The position numbers were made by a program, and so were the translations under genes. This document shows positions 41,078-50,616 of a stretch of DNA of 63,930 nucleotides, piece by piece. The notes under the pieces were generated by a model. That model ran no database searches. It had not been told where the DNA came from and saw nothing but the letters and a program-made list of their open reading frames with translations. The stretch comes from Candidatus Poribacteria bacterium (GTDB lineage: Bacteria > Poribacteria > WGA-4E > WGA-3G): NCBI GenBank assembly GCA_028818705.1, contig JAPPNJ010000197.1, positions 1 to 63,930 on the forward strand. The letters are read 5' to 3'. The stretch's first letter is position 1; every line of letters starts with the position of its first letter.

Positions 41078-41220
41078 GTGATTTCCCCTTTTTAATATTG
41101 GGACTGTAGATTGGAAAGCTGCTTCTTACATATTTCACGTATTTTGAAAATTATATCACAACCATCTAATCTAATTCAAGGTTTAAATTACGGCTATTTA
41201 TAAATGCTCCTAAATAGGAT

Positions 41221-41249
41221 TTGACTTATAAGGCGGAAGCCCATATATT
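41221..41249 (+). promoter_or_regulatory. Promoter for the WD40 protein gene
   Basis: TTGACT (41221-41226), 17-bp spacer, TATATT (41244-41249), 112 nt upstream of the start at 41361. Confidence 0.55.
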
Positions 41250-41360
41250 TTTTGTTATCCTGGTGCTATATTTCAAGCAAACGAATTCACCTATAATTCA
41301 AAGTGGACAATCCACTACTGCTAAATTCCTATAGCAAACTTACACCAAAAGGAAAAGAAT

Positions 41361-44300
41361 ATGATCAAAAAAAGCTTGTTTTTCAAGTGTCTGCTGTTAT
41401 TCATGTCTATTGTGCTTCTGCCGAACAGTTTTGCCCAAGATTTTTCTCAATCGCATCTGCCTGAAGGAGCGAAAGCGCGTATCGGTAATCGGGTGGAGAC
41501 TATCAAATTTTCACCAGATGGAAAGCATTTGGTGGTTGTCGATTCCATAGGGATTTGGGTATACGATGCACACACCGGTGAAGATCTCACCGTGCTCACC
41601 GGACATAATACCATAGTCAGGAGCATAGTGTTTAGTCGTGATGGAAAGACACTTATGAGTAGTGGTGAAGATAGCATCGTCCGACTGTGGAATGTCAATA
41701 CCGGAAAACTTAAACACGCACTCAGGGGACATCAAAGTTTTGTCCGCACTGTAGTGTTGAGTCCGGATGGAAAGACACTTGTGAGTGCAGGTTATAGCAT
41801 TCCAAGTGGAGATGTCACTATTAGAGGTGGCACTATCCGCCTATGGAATCCAAGTACTGGGCAACTTAAACACATACTCACTGGACATGAGGGTAATCCC
41901 AACAATGTAGCGTTTAGTCCCGATGGAAAGACACTTGTTAGTTCTGGGGATTGGCCGGACCCCATCATCTTCCTATGGGATACCAATACTGGGAAACTTA
42001 GACACACGCTTACCGGACATAACGGAAGAATCGTAGATGTAAGGTTCAGTCCCGATGGAAAAACGCTCGTTAGCAACCAGGATGGCATTCTTTACTTGTG
42101 GGATGTCAATACTGGGCAACTCAAAAACACGCTCACTGGACACAACAGTAACATCCTCAGCGTAGTGTTCAGTTCTAATGGAAAAACACTCGCCAGTGGA
42201 GGTGCGGATGGCACCATTCAACTGTGGAATCCGAATACCGGCACAAGCATACGAACGCTTACTGGACATAAAAGTTTTGTCAGTGCCGTAAAGTTCAGTC
42301 CTGATGGAAAAACGCTTGTTAGTTTTAGCCGGAAGGAAAACACCATCTACCTGTGGAACCCTAATACTGGAAAACTCAAACATACGCTCGCTGGCCATAA
42401 AAATAGTATCAGATATGCAGCGTTCAGTCCCGATGGAAAAACGCTTGTTAGTATAGCTGACAGGCACAGCACCATCTACCTATGGAACCCTAATACTGGA
42501 AAACCCAAACATACACTCACAGAACATGACAGTACGGTCGATAGTGTAGCGTTCAGTCCTGATGGAAATACGCTTGTTAGTCATTCTTGGGACGGCACCG
42601 TCCGCCTATGGAACCCAAATACTGGTGCGAACATACGAACTTTCATGGGCTATAAAAGGGGCTACGACGCAGCATTAGCATTCAGTCCTGACGGAAACAC
42701 TATCGCCGGTGAAAGTGATGCCTGCATCTATCTGTGGGATGCCAATACCGGCACCCATAAACGCACGTTTGAAAAAAGACACAGAGGGGTCCAGGCGATA
42801 GCGTTCAGTCCTGACGGAAACACTATTGTTAGTAGCGGTTATGGAGGTCTGTCAGACCACCAACCACTTCTATGGGATGCCAATACTGGGAAACTCAAAC
42901 AAAAACTCAGTGGTGAATTTGGTAGATATCGTATTGGTAAGAACGGTTTTCCGAACTTAATATTCAGTCCCGATGGAAATACTATCTTCGGTAGTGACGG
43001 CCATGTCTACCTATGGGATGCCAATACTGGGGAAGTCAAGCAAAAACTCACTGGACATAAATATCGGATCAGGGACATAGCACTCAGTCCTGATGGAAGC
43101 ACCATCGCCGGTGGAGGGACTAATGACCTTCGTCTATGGAATGCTAAAACAGGGAAATTCAAGCAAAGATTCACTGGACATACCCATTGGGTCGACAGCG
43201 TGGCATTCAGCCCTGATGGAAATACTATCGCCAGTGGAAGTCGAGACAACACACTCCGCTTGTGGGATGCGAATACTGGGAAACTCAAACTACCTCCCAT
43301 TGAACACACCAACTGGGGCGGCAGCGTAGCATTTAGTCCTGATGGAAATACTATCGCCAGCAGCGGGTTTAACTATAATAATGTTCCTGTAGATGGCACT
43401 GTCTACCTGTGGGATGCCAAAACAGGGAAACTTAAGCGAAAACTTACAGGACATGCCAGTTGGGTCCGGGACTTAATATTCAGCCCTGATGGAAGCACGC
43501 TTGCCAGTGCAAGTCAGCGGGATGGCACGACGCTCCTATGGGAAATTGCGCCTGTCAAACAAGTATTAGTCGCTGCATCTCAGCGTCCACCGATGTATTG
43601 GGTCAACACACAGACAGGCACGCTCCACCGACTTGTCGGGGCTAAGATTGAAAACTTGGCACCAAGCGTCAAAAATGCCACCAATCTCGTCGTGGACACG
43701 ACTAATGGAAAACTCTACTGGACAACCCAAGTAAACAGCAGACACGGGAAAATCCAACGCGCGAATCTTGACGGATCAAACGTGCAACTCGTCAAGAACC
43801 TAACGCGCGTCCCACTTGACATCGCTCTGGATACCACAAACGGGAACCTCTATCTGACGAATTCTTGGGGAAAGTTGCAGCGGCTCAACTTAGACGGTTC
43901 AGACTTCCAACCTAATCTTATTACTGGCCTGCAGTCTCCAAACCATCTCGCATTAGATGTTCAGCGTGGAAAGGTCTACTGGACAGAGCAGACAGATGAC
44001 AGCACGGGTAAAGTCCGAAGTGCGAATCTCGACGGTTCAGATGTGCAATTAGTGAAGGAACTGACGAGTCCACCTCAAGGCATTGCTGTTGATGTTGTAA
44101 ACAAGAAACTCTATTTGACGAGTGCTTCGGGACACATTCAACGTATGACACTTGTAGGCTCCTATTTTCGACCGAATCTCATCACAGGTTTAGGGTCTCT
44201 GGGAGAAATCAGTGTGGATACGGCAGGTCGCAAACTCTACTGGACAGAGAGTGGTAGGATACGGCGGGCCAACTTCAACGGCAAAAATATCCAAGACATT

Positions 44301-44681
44301 GTTACACGCATAGGCACGCCTGCTGACATCGCCTTGGGTGTTATGTCAGCTCAGGTTGCTGCCGCGCCTGCGACAACGGCAGCCCCTGAACAAACTTTGC
44401 TCCTTTCCAACTATCCGAATCCGTTCAACCCAGAGACATGGATCCCGTATCAATTGGCAGCACCATCAGAGGTGCGAGTCACCATTTATGATACGCGTGG
44501 GATTGTTGTGAGACGTTTGGCGTTAGGACATCAACCGGCAGGTTTTTACACGAGTCGGAGTCGTGCGGCGTATTGGGACGGTCGCAATAGTGTCGGTGAG
44601 CGCGTGGCAAGCGGAATCTATTTTTACCAGTTGGAGACGGACGAAATTTCATCAATGCGGAAGATGGTCATTTTGAAGTGA
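41361..44681 (+). CDS. Exported WD40 / YWTD double-propeller protein with FlgD-like C-terminal domain
   Basis: 1106 residues. A signal peptide lies at 1-26 (cleavage after NSFA). Residues about 45-735 hold roughly fifteen WD40 repeats with the unit FSPDGKTLVS...LWNPNTGKLKHTLTGH, probably two propellers. Residues about 740-995 hold LDL-receptor YWTD-like repeats (KLYWTTQ, GKVYWTEQTDDS, KLYWTESGRIRRANFNG). After an Ala/Thr linker, the last 95 residues (LSNYPNPFNPETWIPYQLA ... SGIYFYQLETDEISSMRKMVILK) form a FlgD-like Ig domain that resembles T9SS-type C-terminal sorting domains. It is a large extracellular adhesion or recognition protein. Its end differs from the TWGxLK tag of three other secreted proteins here. 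The promoter lies at 41221. Confidence 0.88.
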   Translation: MIKKSLFFKCLLLFMSIVLLPNSFAQDFSQSHLPEGAKARIGNRVETIKFSPDGKHLVVVDSIGIWVYDAHTGEDLTVLTGHNTIVRSIVFSRDGKTLMSSGEDSIVRLWNVNTGKLKHALRGHQSFVRTVVLSPDGKTLVSAGYSIPSGDVTIRGGTIRLWNPSTGQLKHILTGHEGNPNNVAFSPDGKTLVSSGDWPDPIIFLWDTNTGKLRHTLTGHNGRIVDVRFSPDGKTLVSNQDGILYLWDVNTGQLKNTLTGHNSNILSVVFSSNGKTLASGGADGTIQLWNPNTGTSIRTLTGHKSFVSAVKFSPDGKTLVSFSRKENTIYLWNPNTGKLKHTLAGHKNSIRYAAFSPDGKTLVSIADRHSTIYLWNPNTGKPKHTLTEHDSTVDSVAFSPDGNTLVSHSWDGTVRLWNPNTGANIRTFMGYKRGYDAALAFSPDGNTIAGESDACIYLWDANTGTHKRTFEKRHRGVQAIAFSPDGNTIVSSGYGGLSDHQPLLWDANTGKLKQKLSGEFGRYRIGKNGFPNLIFSPDGNTIFGSDGHVYLWDANTGEVKQKLTGHKYRIRDIALSPDGSTIAGGGTNDLRLWNAKTGKFKQRFTGHTHWVDSVAFSPDGNTIASGSRDNTLRLWDANTGKLKLPPIEHTNWGGSVAFSPDGNTIASSGFNYNNVPVDGTVYLWDAKTGKLKRKLTGHASWVRDLIFSPDGSTLASASQRDGTTLLWEIAPVKQVLVAASQRPPMYWVNTQTGTLHRLVGAKIENLAPSVKNATNLVVDTTNGKLYWTTQVNSRHGKIQRANLDGSNVQLVKNLTRVPLDIALDTTNGNLYLTNSWGKLQRLNLDGSDFQPNLITGLQSPNHLALDVQRGKVYWTEQTDDSTGKVRSANLDGSDVQLVKELTSPPQGIAVDVVNKKLYLTSASGHIQRMTLVGSYFRPNLITGLGSLGEISVDTAGRKLYWTESGRIRRANFNGKNIQDIVTRIGTPADIALGVMSAQVAAAPATTAAPEQTLLLSNYPNPFNPETWIPYQLAAPSEVRVTIYDTRGIVVRRLALGHQPAGFYTSRSRAAYWDGRNSVGERVASGIYFYQLETDEISSMRKMVILK

Positions 44682-44713
44682 CGTGGATTTGCCTTGGCTT
44701 AAGGATTGGAGGT

Positions 44714-44736
44714 TAGTAGGAACCTACTATTTTTCT
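44714..44736 (+). terminator. Rho-independent terminator after the WD40 gene
   Basis: TAGTAGG (44714-44720) and CCTACTA (44723-44729) form a tight perfect stem followed by TTTTTCT, 33 nt after the stop codon. Confidence 0.65.
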
Positions 44737-44788
44737 CAGGGCTATTTAGTTTTAAGGTTTTTGTTCAATTTATGCAAAGAGTCGGGAT

Positions 44789-44845
44789 TTGAAAATAATC
44801 AACGGTATGAATGCGCGTGTGGCATTCACCGTCCTACAGCGGATT
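44789..44845 (+). repeat. Palindromic element unit (AATCAACGGTATGAATGC)
   Basis: AATCAACGGTATGAATGC, the palindrome GAATGC/GCATTC, and ACCGTCCTACAGCGGATTCG. It is a single-palindrome version of the family seen at 12514 and 14882. It lies in the 305-nt gap upstream of PhyH 3; the rest of the gap holds the terminator and an AT-rich stretch with TGATACAAT that could be a -10 region. Confidence 0.7.
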
Positions 44846-44986
44846 CGGAAAGATCGAAAACCTAAATTGCGGAGAACTGAATGGCCCTGTACTTTTCTTT
44901 TGTCTATTTATCATGTATATGATACAATTTTACTATGGATCATTTGTAAACCTATGACTAAAAGAACGAGAAGGAGAAGGTGGAGA

Positions 44987-45793
44987 ATGCAGAACGAACT
45001 CACCGAATCGCAAATTAATTTCTACCAAGAAAATGGCTATCTCGCTATTGAGAACTTTCTTGACGCTGAAGAATTGGCAGAATGGCGACGCTGCACGGAT
45101 GAATCTGTTGAGGAACGACTCGGAAATTCAGTAGAATTCATGACGAATCAGATGGACGCCAAGCAATTTTACGCTCGCGTTTTTACGCAGTGTCTCCGTC
45201 TAACTGATACGCACACTGGCATGCGGAAACTCGTTCACGACCCAAGACTCGGCAAAATGGCAACTGAACTCGCAGGGGTTGACGGCATGCGAATTTGGCA
45301 CGACCAAGCCCTGATTAAGCCGCCCCACGGTAATCCCACCGCATGGCATCTTGACGTACCGTACTGGTCGTTTGACTCACGGGACGCAGTCTCTTTCTGG
45401 GTTGCGTTGGACGATGCCACCCTCGCCAACGGATGCATGTGGTATTTGCCCGGCACGCATAAGACGGCACGTTTTGATAATGTCGGAATCGGCATAAACA
45501 TCGGCGAATTGTTCAATGTCTATCCAGAATGGAAACAGATTGAACCGCAATGCGCTCCGTGTCCTGCTGGCTCTATTGTATGGCATAATGGACTCGTCGC
45601 ACACGGTGCCGGTGCGAACATGACAATCCAGCATCGAAGAGCAATGACGTGCGGTTTCATGCCAGACGGATGTACATTCAACGGAAAACGGAACATTTTA
45701 CCTGAGGACTACTTTAATTCATTAGAAATTGGCGATTTGCTTGACAACAACAAGCAGAATACGCTTATTTGGCATAAGGATTGGGAGACATAA
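44987..45793 (+). CDS. Phytanoyl-CoA dioxygenase (PhyH) family protein 3
   Basis: 268-residue Fe(II)/2-oxoglutarate oxygenase. AWHLDVPYW supplies His121 and Asp123; VWHNGLVAHGAGANMT supplies the distal His. GCMWYLPGTHKTA is the conserved core. ATG 44987 follows GGAGAAGGTGGAGA; the longer open frame back to 44789 runs through repeat DNA and is rejected. The sulfatase-fold gene starts 49 nt downstream, so the two are likely co-transcribed. Confidence 0.9.
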   Translation: MQNELTESQINFYQENGYLAIENFLDAEELAEWRRCTDESVEERLGNSVEFMTNQMDAKQFYARVFTQCLRLTDTHTGMRKLVHDPRLGKMATELAGVDGMRIWHDQALIKPPHGNPTAWHLDVPYWSFDSRDAVSFWVALDDATLANGCMWYLPGTHKTARFDNVGIGINIGELFNVYPEWKQIEPQCAPCPAGSIVWHNGLVAHGAGANMTIQHRRAMTCGFMPDGCTFNGKRNILPEDYFNSLEIGDLLDNNKQNTLIWHKDWET

Positions 45794-45842
45794 AGCGTGG
45801 GTACTGCAGGATCCACCTATGCAAACAAAGGAGAATCGAAGT

Positions 45843-47237
45843 ATGGCAAAACAGCCTAATATTGTATTAATGGGAATTGACTCTCTCCTCGCAACACACA
45901 TGAGTTGTTACGGGTATCATCGACAAACGACCCCTCACATTGATCGGTTTGCGGAAGGGGCCACCCTCTTTGAAAAAACTTACAGTGCACACATTCCAAC
46001 AACGAGTGCATACGCCTCTATGCTAACCGGCTTAGATACGTTCAGCACACAGGTTGTGGCTTTGCGGCATCAGGGACCGCTGCGTGAAGAGGTGAAAACG
46101 TTGGCGGAAATACTTCGAGAATCGGGTTACGATACGACCTGTGTTGGATTCGGTGGACCGAGTGCTCGCGGGTTTGATACCTATCTTGAGTATTCCGGTT
46201 GGGGTCCCGACGAGAGTGGACGTAGTCCTAAAGCAGAAAATCTTAACAGAACAACCCTCCCAGAATTGAACCGGCTGATCGATCAGGGGGATGAAAAACC
46301 GTTTTTCCTATTCCTGCGTCACATGGATCCGCATTCCCCATACTTACCACCCGCACCATACGAACGCACGTTCTACCACGGAGATGAATGCGATCCAAGC
46401 AACACGTCCATGGAACCGGTAATGGCATTTAAACCGTTTTGCGACTATTTTGCCTCTTGGATGCCACAAGGCATCACCGATAAAGATTATGTCATTGCAC
46501 AATACGACGGCGCAATCGCCTACATGGATGCGTGTATTCAGACGCTTTTTAATGCGCTCGAAACGCGTGGCGTCCTGGATGAAACAATAGTCGTTATCAA
46601 CGGCGACCACGGCGAAACCCTCTACGACCACGAGTGCTGGTTCGACCATCACGGAATCTATGATGTGACTTTGCATGTACCGCTCATTATTCGCTATCCG
46701 GGACGCGTCCCTGCTGGGAAACGGGTTATGGGATACAACCAACACAAAGATCTCGTGCCGACCCTTCTTGAATTAGCAGACATCGACACAGACATTGAAT
46801 TTGATGGGAAGAGCCTCACCTCTCTCATTAGCGGAGAGATAACTTCTTTCGACAGCGAGTTCTATATCACCGAGTGCACGTGGATGCGTAAGCACGGTTG
46901 GCGTACCCCGGAATGGAAACTCATTGTTGCGCTTGAGCCGGACTTCCATTTCAAGCCACCTGTCGAACTCTACAATCTCATTCAAGACCCCGATGAGAAC
47001 AACAATCTCGCTGAGACGCATCCTGACCTCGTGAACGTTCTCGAAACAAGGATGAAAACCTGGATTCGCCAGCGCGAACAGGAAACTGGACTGACAAATC
47101 CAATCATGACACAAGGTGATTGGCATGGACACAAAGGAGTCGGTCCATTTAGGACATCCGAACAGGCGTATAACACGATGCACATCGGTGATCCGGGTCA
47201 AGCAGCACGGCTACAAGCAAAATCGAGAGATGAATAG
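45843..47237 (+). CDS. Sulfatase-fold (alkaline phosphatase superfamily) hydrolase lacking the formylglycine motif
   Basis: 464 residues. The fold is clear: NIVLMGIDSLLATHMSCYGY at the N-terminus (first metal Asp), INGDHGETLYDH (metal site), DHHGIYDVTLHVPLIIRYPG and a typical C-terminal subdomain (ELYNLIQDPDENNNLAE). True sulfatases have C/S-x-P-x-R before the ...LLTG helix. Here the aligned stretch is PTTSAYASMLTG, with no Cys and no Arg, so formylglycine cannot be made at the usual place. A Thr at this site is reminiscent of LtaS/phosphoglycerol-transferase relatives, which use Thr as nucleophile. It is probably not a classical sulfatase. ATG 45843; no signal peptide. Confidence 0.85.
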   Translation: MAKQPNIVLMGIDSLLATHMSCYGYHRQTTPHIDRFAEGATLFEKTYSAHIPTTSAYASMLTGLDTFSTQVVALRHQGPLREEVKTLAEILRESGYDTTCVGFGGPSARGFDTYLEYSGWGPDESGRSPKAENLNRTTLPELNRLIDQGDEKPFFLFLRHMDPHSPYLPPAPYERTFYHGDECDPSNTSMEPVMAFKPFCDYFASWMPQGITDKDYVIAQYDGAIAYMDACIQTLFNALETRGVLDETIVVINGDHGETLYDHECWFDHHGIYDVTLHVPLIIRYPGRVPAGKRVMGYNQHKDLVPTLLELADIDTDIEFDGKSLTSLISGEITSFDSEFYITECTWMRKHGWRTPEWKLIVALEPDFHFKPPVELYNLIQDPDENNNLAETHPDLVNVLETRMKTWIRQREQETGLTNPIMTQGDWHGHKGVGPFRTSEQAYNTMHIGDPGQAARLQAKSRDE

Positions 47238-47297
47238 CTATTGATCGTCAACAATCAGCTACCGACTGAGGCAACCAATAGCCGATAGTTATTAAGA
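47238..47297. repeat. Inverted repeat upstream of the PEP-hydrolase gene
   Basis: ATAGCTATTG at the left and CAATAGCCGATAGTTATT at the right are imperfect inverted copies, with CGTCAACAATCAGCTACCGA between; it is related to the GTCAGT/ATCAG family. Confidence 0.5.
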
Positions 47298-47309
47298 AAG
47301 GAAAATTCA

Positions 47310-48131
47310 ATGCCAGATTATAGACGAGATGAGGTCTTAGGGCGACTGAGAGCAGAACTAAGTAGAGACAAATCGCTACTCGCTGTCGGTGCGGGAACAG
47401 GTATCACAGCGAAATTCGCTGAACAAGGCGGTGCGGATCTGATTGTCATTTACAACTCAGGTCGGTATCGGATGTCTGGGTTTGGATCTTGCGCTGGACT
47501 TTTGGCTTACGGCGATGCAAACGCTATTGTCATGGAGATGGGTGAGCGTGAGGTGCTGCCTGTTGTCAAGGAGACACCCGTCATCGCTGGTGTTAACGGC
47601 ACTGACCCGACGCGTCGGATGCGCAATTTTCTCAAGCAGGTTCGCGATGTGGGCTTTGACGGGGTTAATAACTTCCCTACGGTTGGCGTAATTGATGGTA
47701 CTTTTCGAGTGACACTTGAAGAGACAGGAATGGGCTTCTACAAAGAGGTTGAAACGATCGGTATCGCACACGAGATGGATCTTTTCACGATCGTCTACGT
47801 CTTCAATCCCGAAGAATCTGAGAATATGGCGAAGGCTGGAGCCGACGTTATCATAGCACACATGGGGACGACGATAGGTGGAACTATCGGTGCTGAAACG
47901 GCTTTCACACTCGAAGACGCGGCAGTGCGAGTACAAGAAATATGTGACGCCGCACAAACTGTGAATCCAGATGTTATTTGTCTCTCGCATGGAGGTCCCA
48001 TCTCAAAGGCACCAGAAGCAGCCTTTATCAATGAAAAAACAGATACCGTTGGCTTTGTGGGTGCCTCCAGCATTGAGCGATTCGCGTGTGAGGAGAGTAT
48101 TCCGCGGGTTACGGCATCTTTTAAGGAATAA
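47310..48131 (+). CDS. Phosphoenolpyruvate hydrolase-family TIM-barrel protein
   Basis: 273 residues. The whole length matches the PEP_hydrolase family (also the C-terminal half of plant Tm-1-like proteins): LLAVGAGTGITAKFAEQGGAD, IVIYNSGRYRMSGFGSCAG, VIAGVNGTDPTRRM, GVNNFPTVGVIDG, AGADVIIAHMGTTIGG and LSHGGPISKAPEA. It is a cytosolic enzyme of uncertain substrate. AAGGAAAATTCA precedes the ATG. The purL gene follows 29 nt after its stop. Confidence 0.9.
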   Translation: MPDYRRDEVLGRLRAELSRDKSLLAVGAGTGITAKFAEQGGADLIVIYNSGRYRMSGFGSCAGLLAYGDANAIVMEMGEREVLPVVKETPVIAGVNGTDPTRRMRNFLKQVRDVGFDGVNNFPTVGVIDGTFRVTLEETGMGFYKEVETIGIAHEMDLFTIVYVFNPEESENMAKAGADVIIAHMGTTIGGTIGAETAFTLEDAAVRVQEICDAAQTVNPDVICLSHGGPISKAPEAAFINEKTDTVGFVGASSIERFACEESIPRVTASFKE

Positions 48132-48160
48132 GAAAAACCGATAAAACAGCGGAGAAAGTG

Positions 48161-50557
48161 ATGTCCAGTACAGTCCAAGAAATAGAGATTTTAAATGCGG
48201 ATGATACTGAACTCATGCGTATCAGCCGAGAAGGAACGCTATCCCTGAACCTGAATGAGATGCGGACAATCCAGACCCATTTCCTGGGATTGGGACGCAA
48301 CCCAACCGACGTAGAAATCGAGACCATCGCGCAAACCTGGTCAGAACATTGTGTTCACAAAACGTTTAAGAGCGTCATCCTTTATGCCGAAGAAGGGAAA
48401 GACCCAGAGCGAATCGATGGCTTGTTCCCAACCTTCATCCAAGGCACAACAGAAGAGATAGCCAAGCCGTGGTGTGTCTCTGTCTTTTCAGACAACGCTG
48501 GCATCATTGAATTCGACGACACCTATAATCTCGTTTTCAAGGTAGAAACGCACAATCATCCATCAGCGATTGAACCTTACGGTGGTGCAGGCACAGGCAT
48601 CGGCGGTGTCATTCGTGATTCGCTTGGCACTGGACTCGGGGCAAAGCCGATTCTCAATACGGATGTCTTCTGCTTTGGGATGCCGGATACGCCTTATACG
48701 CAGCTTCCAAGAGGCACACTTCACCCAAAACGCGTATTTAAAGGGGTTGTCGCCGGGGTACGCGATTATGGCAACCGGATGGGTATTCCTACAGCGAATG
48801 GTGCTATTCTATTTGACACCCGTTATACCGCAAATCCCCTCGTCTTTTGTGGAAACGTAGGTGTAATACCGAGAAATCGGTGTGAGAAATCCGTTGAACC
48901 CGGAGACCTTGTGGTTGCTATCGGTGGTCAAACGGGTCGTGACGGAATTCACGGTGCCACTTTCTCCTCCGCTGAATTGGACGACACCTCTGAAAACCTC
49001 GGCAGTGTGGTGCAAATCGGTAACCCGATTATGGAAAAGAAAATTGTCGATGCCTTGCTACAAGCGCGAGACCACAATCTCTATCGCTCAATAACAGATT
49101 GCGGTGCTGGCGGGTTCTCTTCTGCAGTGGGTGAAATGGGGGAACACGTAGGAGCGGAAGTACATCTTGAACGGGTTTCTTTGAAATACGAAGGACTTGC
49201 GCCGTGGGAAATATGGCTCTCCGAAGCACAAGAGCGCATGGTCATTGCTGTGCCACCTGAAAATTTAGACAAATTAATAGAGATATGTGAGGCAGAATTC
49301 GTTGAAGCGACAGTCCTCGGTACTTTCACAGATACACACAGACTACAAGTTTTTTATGAAGGCAGCATTGTTGCGGATTTAGAGATGGAATTTTTGCACA
49401 ACGGCTTACCACAACCCGTCAAACAGGCAGTCTGGCATCCACCACAGCATCCAGAAATGGCGTCTCGTGACGAAGAGACTGAAGATTACACAGCCGATCT
49501 CTGCCAGCTCCTCGCGAGTCCAAACATCGCAAGTAAAGAGTCTGTTATTCGACAATACGATCACGGCGTCCAAGGCGGTATAGTCATCAATCCGCTTGTT
49601 GGTTCAGAAAACGATGGACCGAGTGATGCCTGCGTCGTTACGCCGGTAATCGGGAGTCGAAAGGGAGTAATCGTTGCCAACGGGATCAACCCAAAATATA
49701 GCGATGTAGACCCGTATATCAGTGCAGCATCGGCGATCGACGAGGCTTTGCGGAACATCATCGCTGTCGGTGGAAGCCTTGAGCAGACGGCGTTATTAGA
49801 TAACTTCTGTTGGGGGAACCCTGACAAATCCGACCGGCTTGGGGAATTAGTGCGCGCGGCGAGAGCATGTTATGACATCGCAACCGCTTACGGTACTCCG
49901 TTCATCTCTGGTAAGGATAGCCTCTACAACGAATACAGCGACACGACAACTGGCGAGCAACGCGCAATCCCGGCGACTTTGCTTATATCCGCTATCTGCG
50001 TGATGCCTGACATTCAGCGTGCAGTCACAATGGATGTGAAAACTCCCGGCAACTATATTTACGTTGTCGGGAACACTTACGCTGAATTGGGTGGCTCGCA
50101 CTACTTTGGCATCCATGGATTTATAGGAAATAACGCGCCGGTTGTCCGTCCCGATGAAGGTAAGTTGACGATGGAAAAACTTAGTGCTGCCATTAGTAAT
50201 GGATTGGTTCGTTCTTGTCATGACTGTTCTGAAGGGGGTATCGGTGTAGCGGTGGCGGAAATGGCATTTGCCGGTGGATATGGGATGTCTTTGGATCTGA
50301 GCAACATTCCAACCGGCGGTGAGATGGCTGCTGACGACATGCTTCTATTTTCGGAGTCGAATAGCCGTTTCCTTGTAGAGATTGAACCGGAACACCAGCA
50401 GGCTTATGAGACCCACATGACAGGTGTACCGACAGGATGTCTTGGGACCGTTACAACGACACCAGAATTTATCATCAATGGAACAGCGGGGCATCGAATC
50501 GTCGCAACTTCGATTGATACACTTAAAAACGCGTGGCAGGCACCGTTGCGGTGGTAA
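48161..50557 (+). CDS. purL: Phosphoribosylformylglycinamidine synthase, synthetase subunit PurL
   Basis: Fourth step of purine synthesis: ATP-dependent amidation of FGAR using ammonia from PurQ. The 798-residue protein has TWSEHCVHKTFKS, VFKVETHNHPSAIEPYGGAGTGIGGVIRD, DCGAGGFSSAVGEMG and CHDCSEGGIGVAVAEMA, all PurL hallmarks. It is the small-type PurL, with a roughly 30-residue N-terminal extension (EIEILNADDTELMRISREG) not present in the Bacillus enzyme. Small PurL enzymes normally need PurS, and no purS is in the window. ATG 48161 has GGAG six bases upstream. purQ follows 59 nt downstream. Confidence 0.95.
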   Translation: MSSTVQEIEILNADDTELMRISREGTLSLNLNEMRTIQTHFLGLGRNPTDVEIETIAQTWSEHCVHKTFKSVILYAEEGKDPERIDGLFPTFIQGTTEEIAKPWCVSVFSDNAGIIEFDDTYNLVFKVETHNHPSAIEPYGGAGTGIGGVIRDSLGTGLGAKPILNTDVFCFGMPDTPYTQLPRGTLHPKRVFKGVVAGVRDYGNRMGIPTANGAILFDTRYTANPLVFCGNVGVIPRNRCEKSVEPGDLVVAIGGQTGRDGIHGATFSSAELDDTSENLGSVVQIGNPIMEKKIVDALLQARDHNLYRSITDCGAGGFSSAVGEMGEHVGAEVHLERVSLKYEGLAPWEIWLSEAQERMVIAVPPENLDKLIEICEAEFVEATVLGTFTDTHRLQVFYEGSIVADLEMEFLHNGLPQPVKQAVWHPPQHPEMASRDEETEDYTADLCQLLASPNIASKESVIRQYDHGVQGGIVINPLVGSENDGPSDACVVTPVIGSRKGVIVANGINPKYSDVDPYISAASAIDEALRNIIAVGGSLEQTALLDNFCWGNPDKSDRLGELVRAARACYDIATAYGTPFISGKDSLYNEYSDTTTGEQRAIPATLLISAICVMPDIQRAVTMDVKTPGNYIYVVGNTYAELGGSHYFGIHGFIGNNAPVVRPDEGKLTMEKLSAAISNGLVRSCHDCSEGGIGVAVAEMAFAGGYGMSLDLSNIPTGGEMAADDMLLFSESNSRFLVEIEPEHQQAYETHMTGVPTGCLGTVTTTPEFIINGTAGHRIVATSIDTLKNAWQAPLRW

Positions 50558-50616
50558 ATCTTTAGGCGGTTTAAAGAACAATTAGGTCTACCTCAAGGAG
50601 ATTTTACAGTTAAAAA

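Noticed and set aside
41361..43560. DNA tandem repeat or CRISPR array
   Set aside because: The periodicity comes from WD40 codons of one long gene; there are no identical repeats with unique spacers.
44789..44986. N-terminal extension of PhyH 3
   Set aside because: It is encoded by palindromic repeat and promoter-like DNA; a strong ribosome site precedes ATG 44987.
45843..47237. Classical sulfatase activity
   Set aside because: The formylglycine Cys/Ser and following Arg are absent, so the name sulfatase is kept only for the fold.
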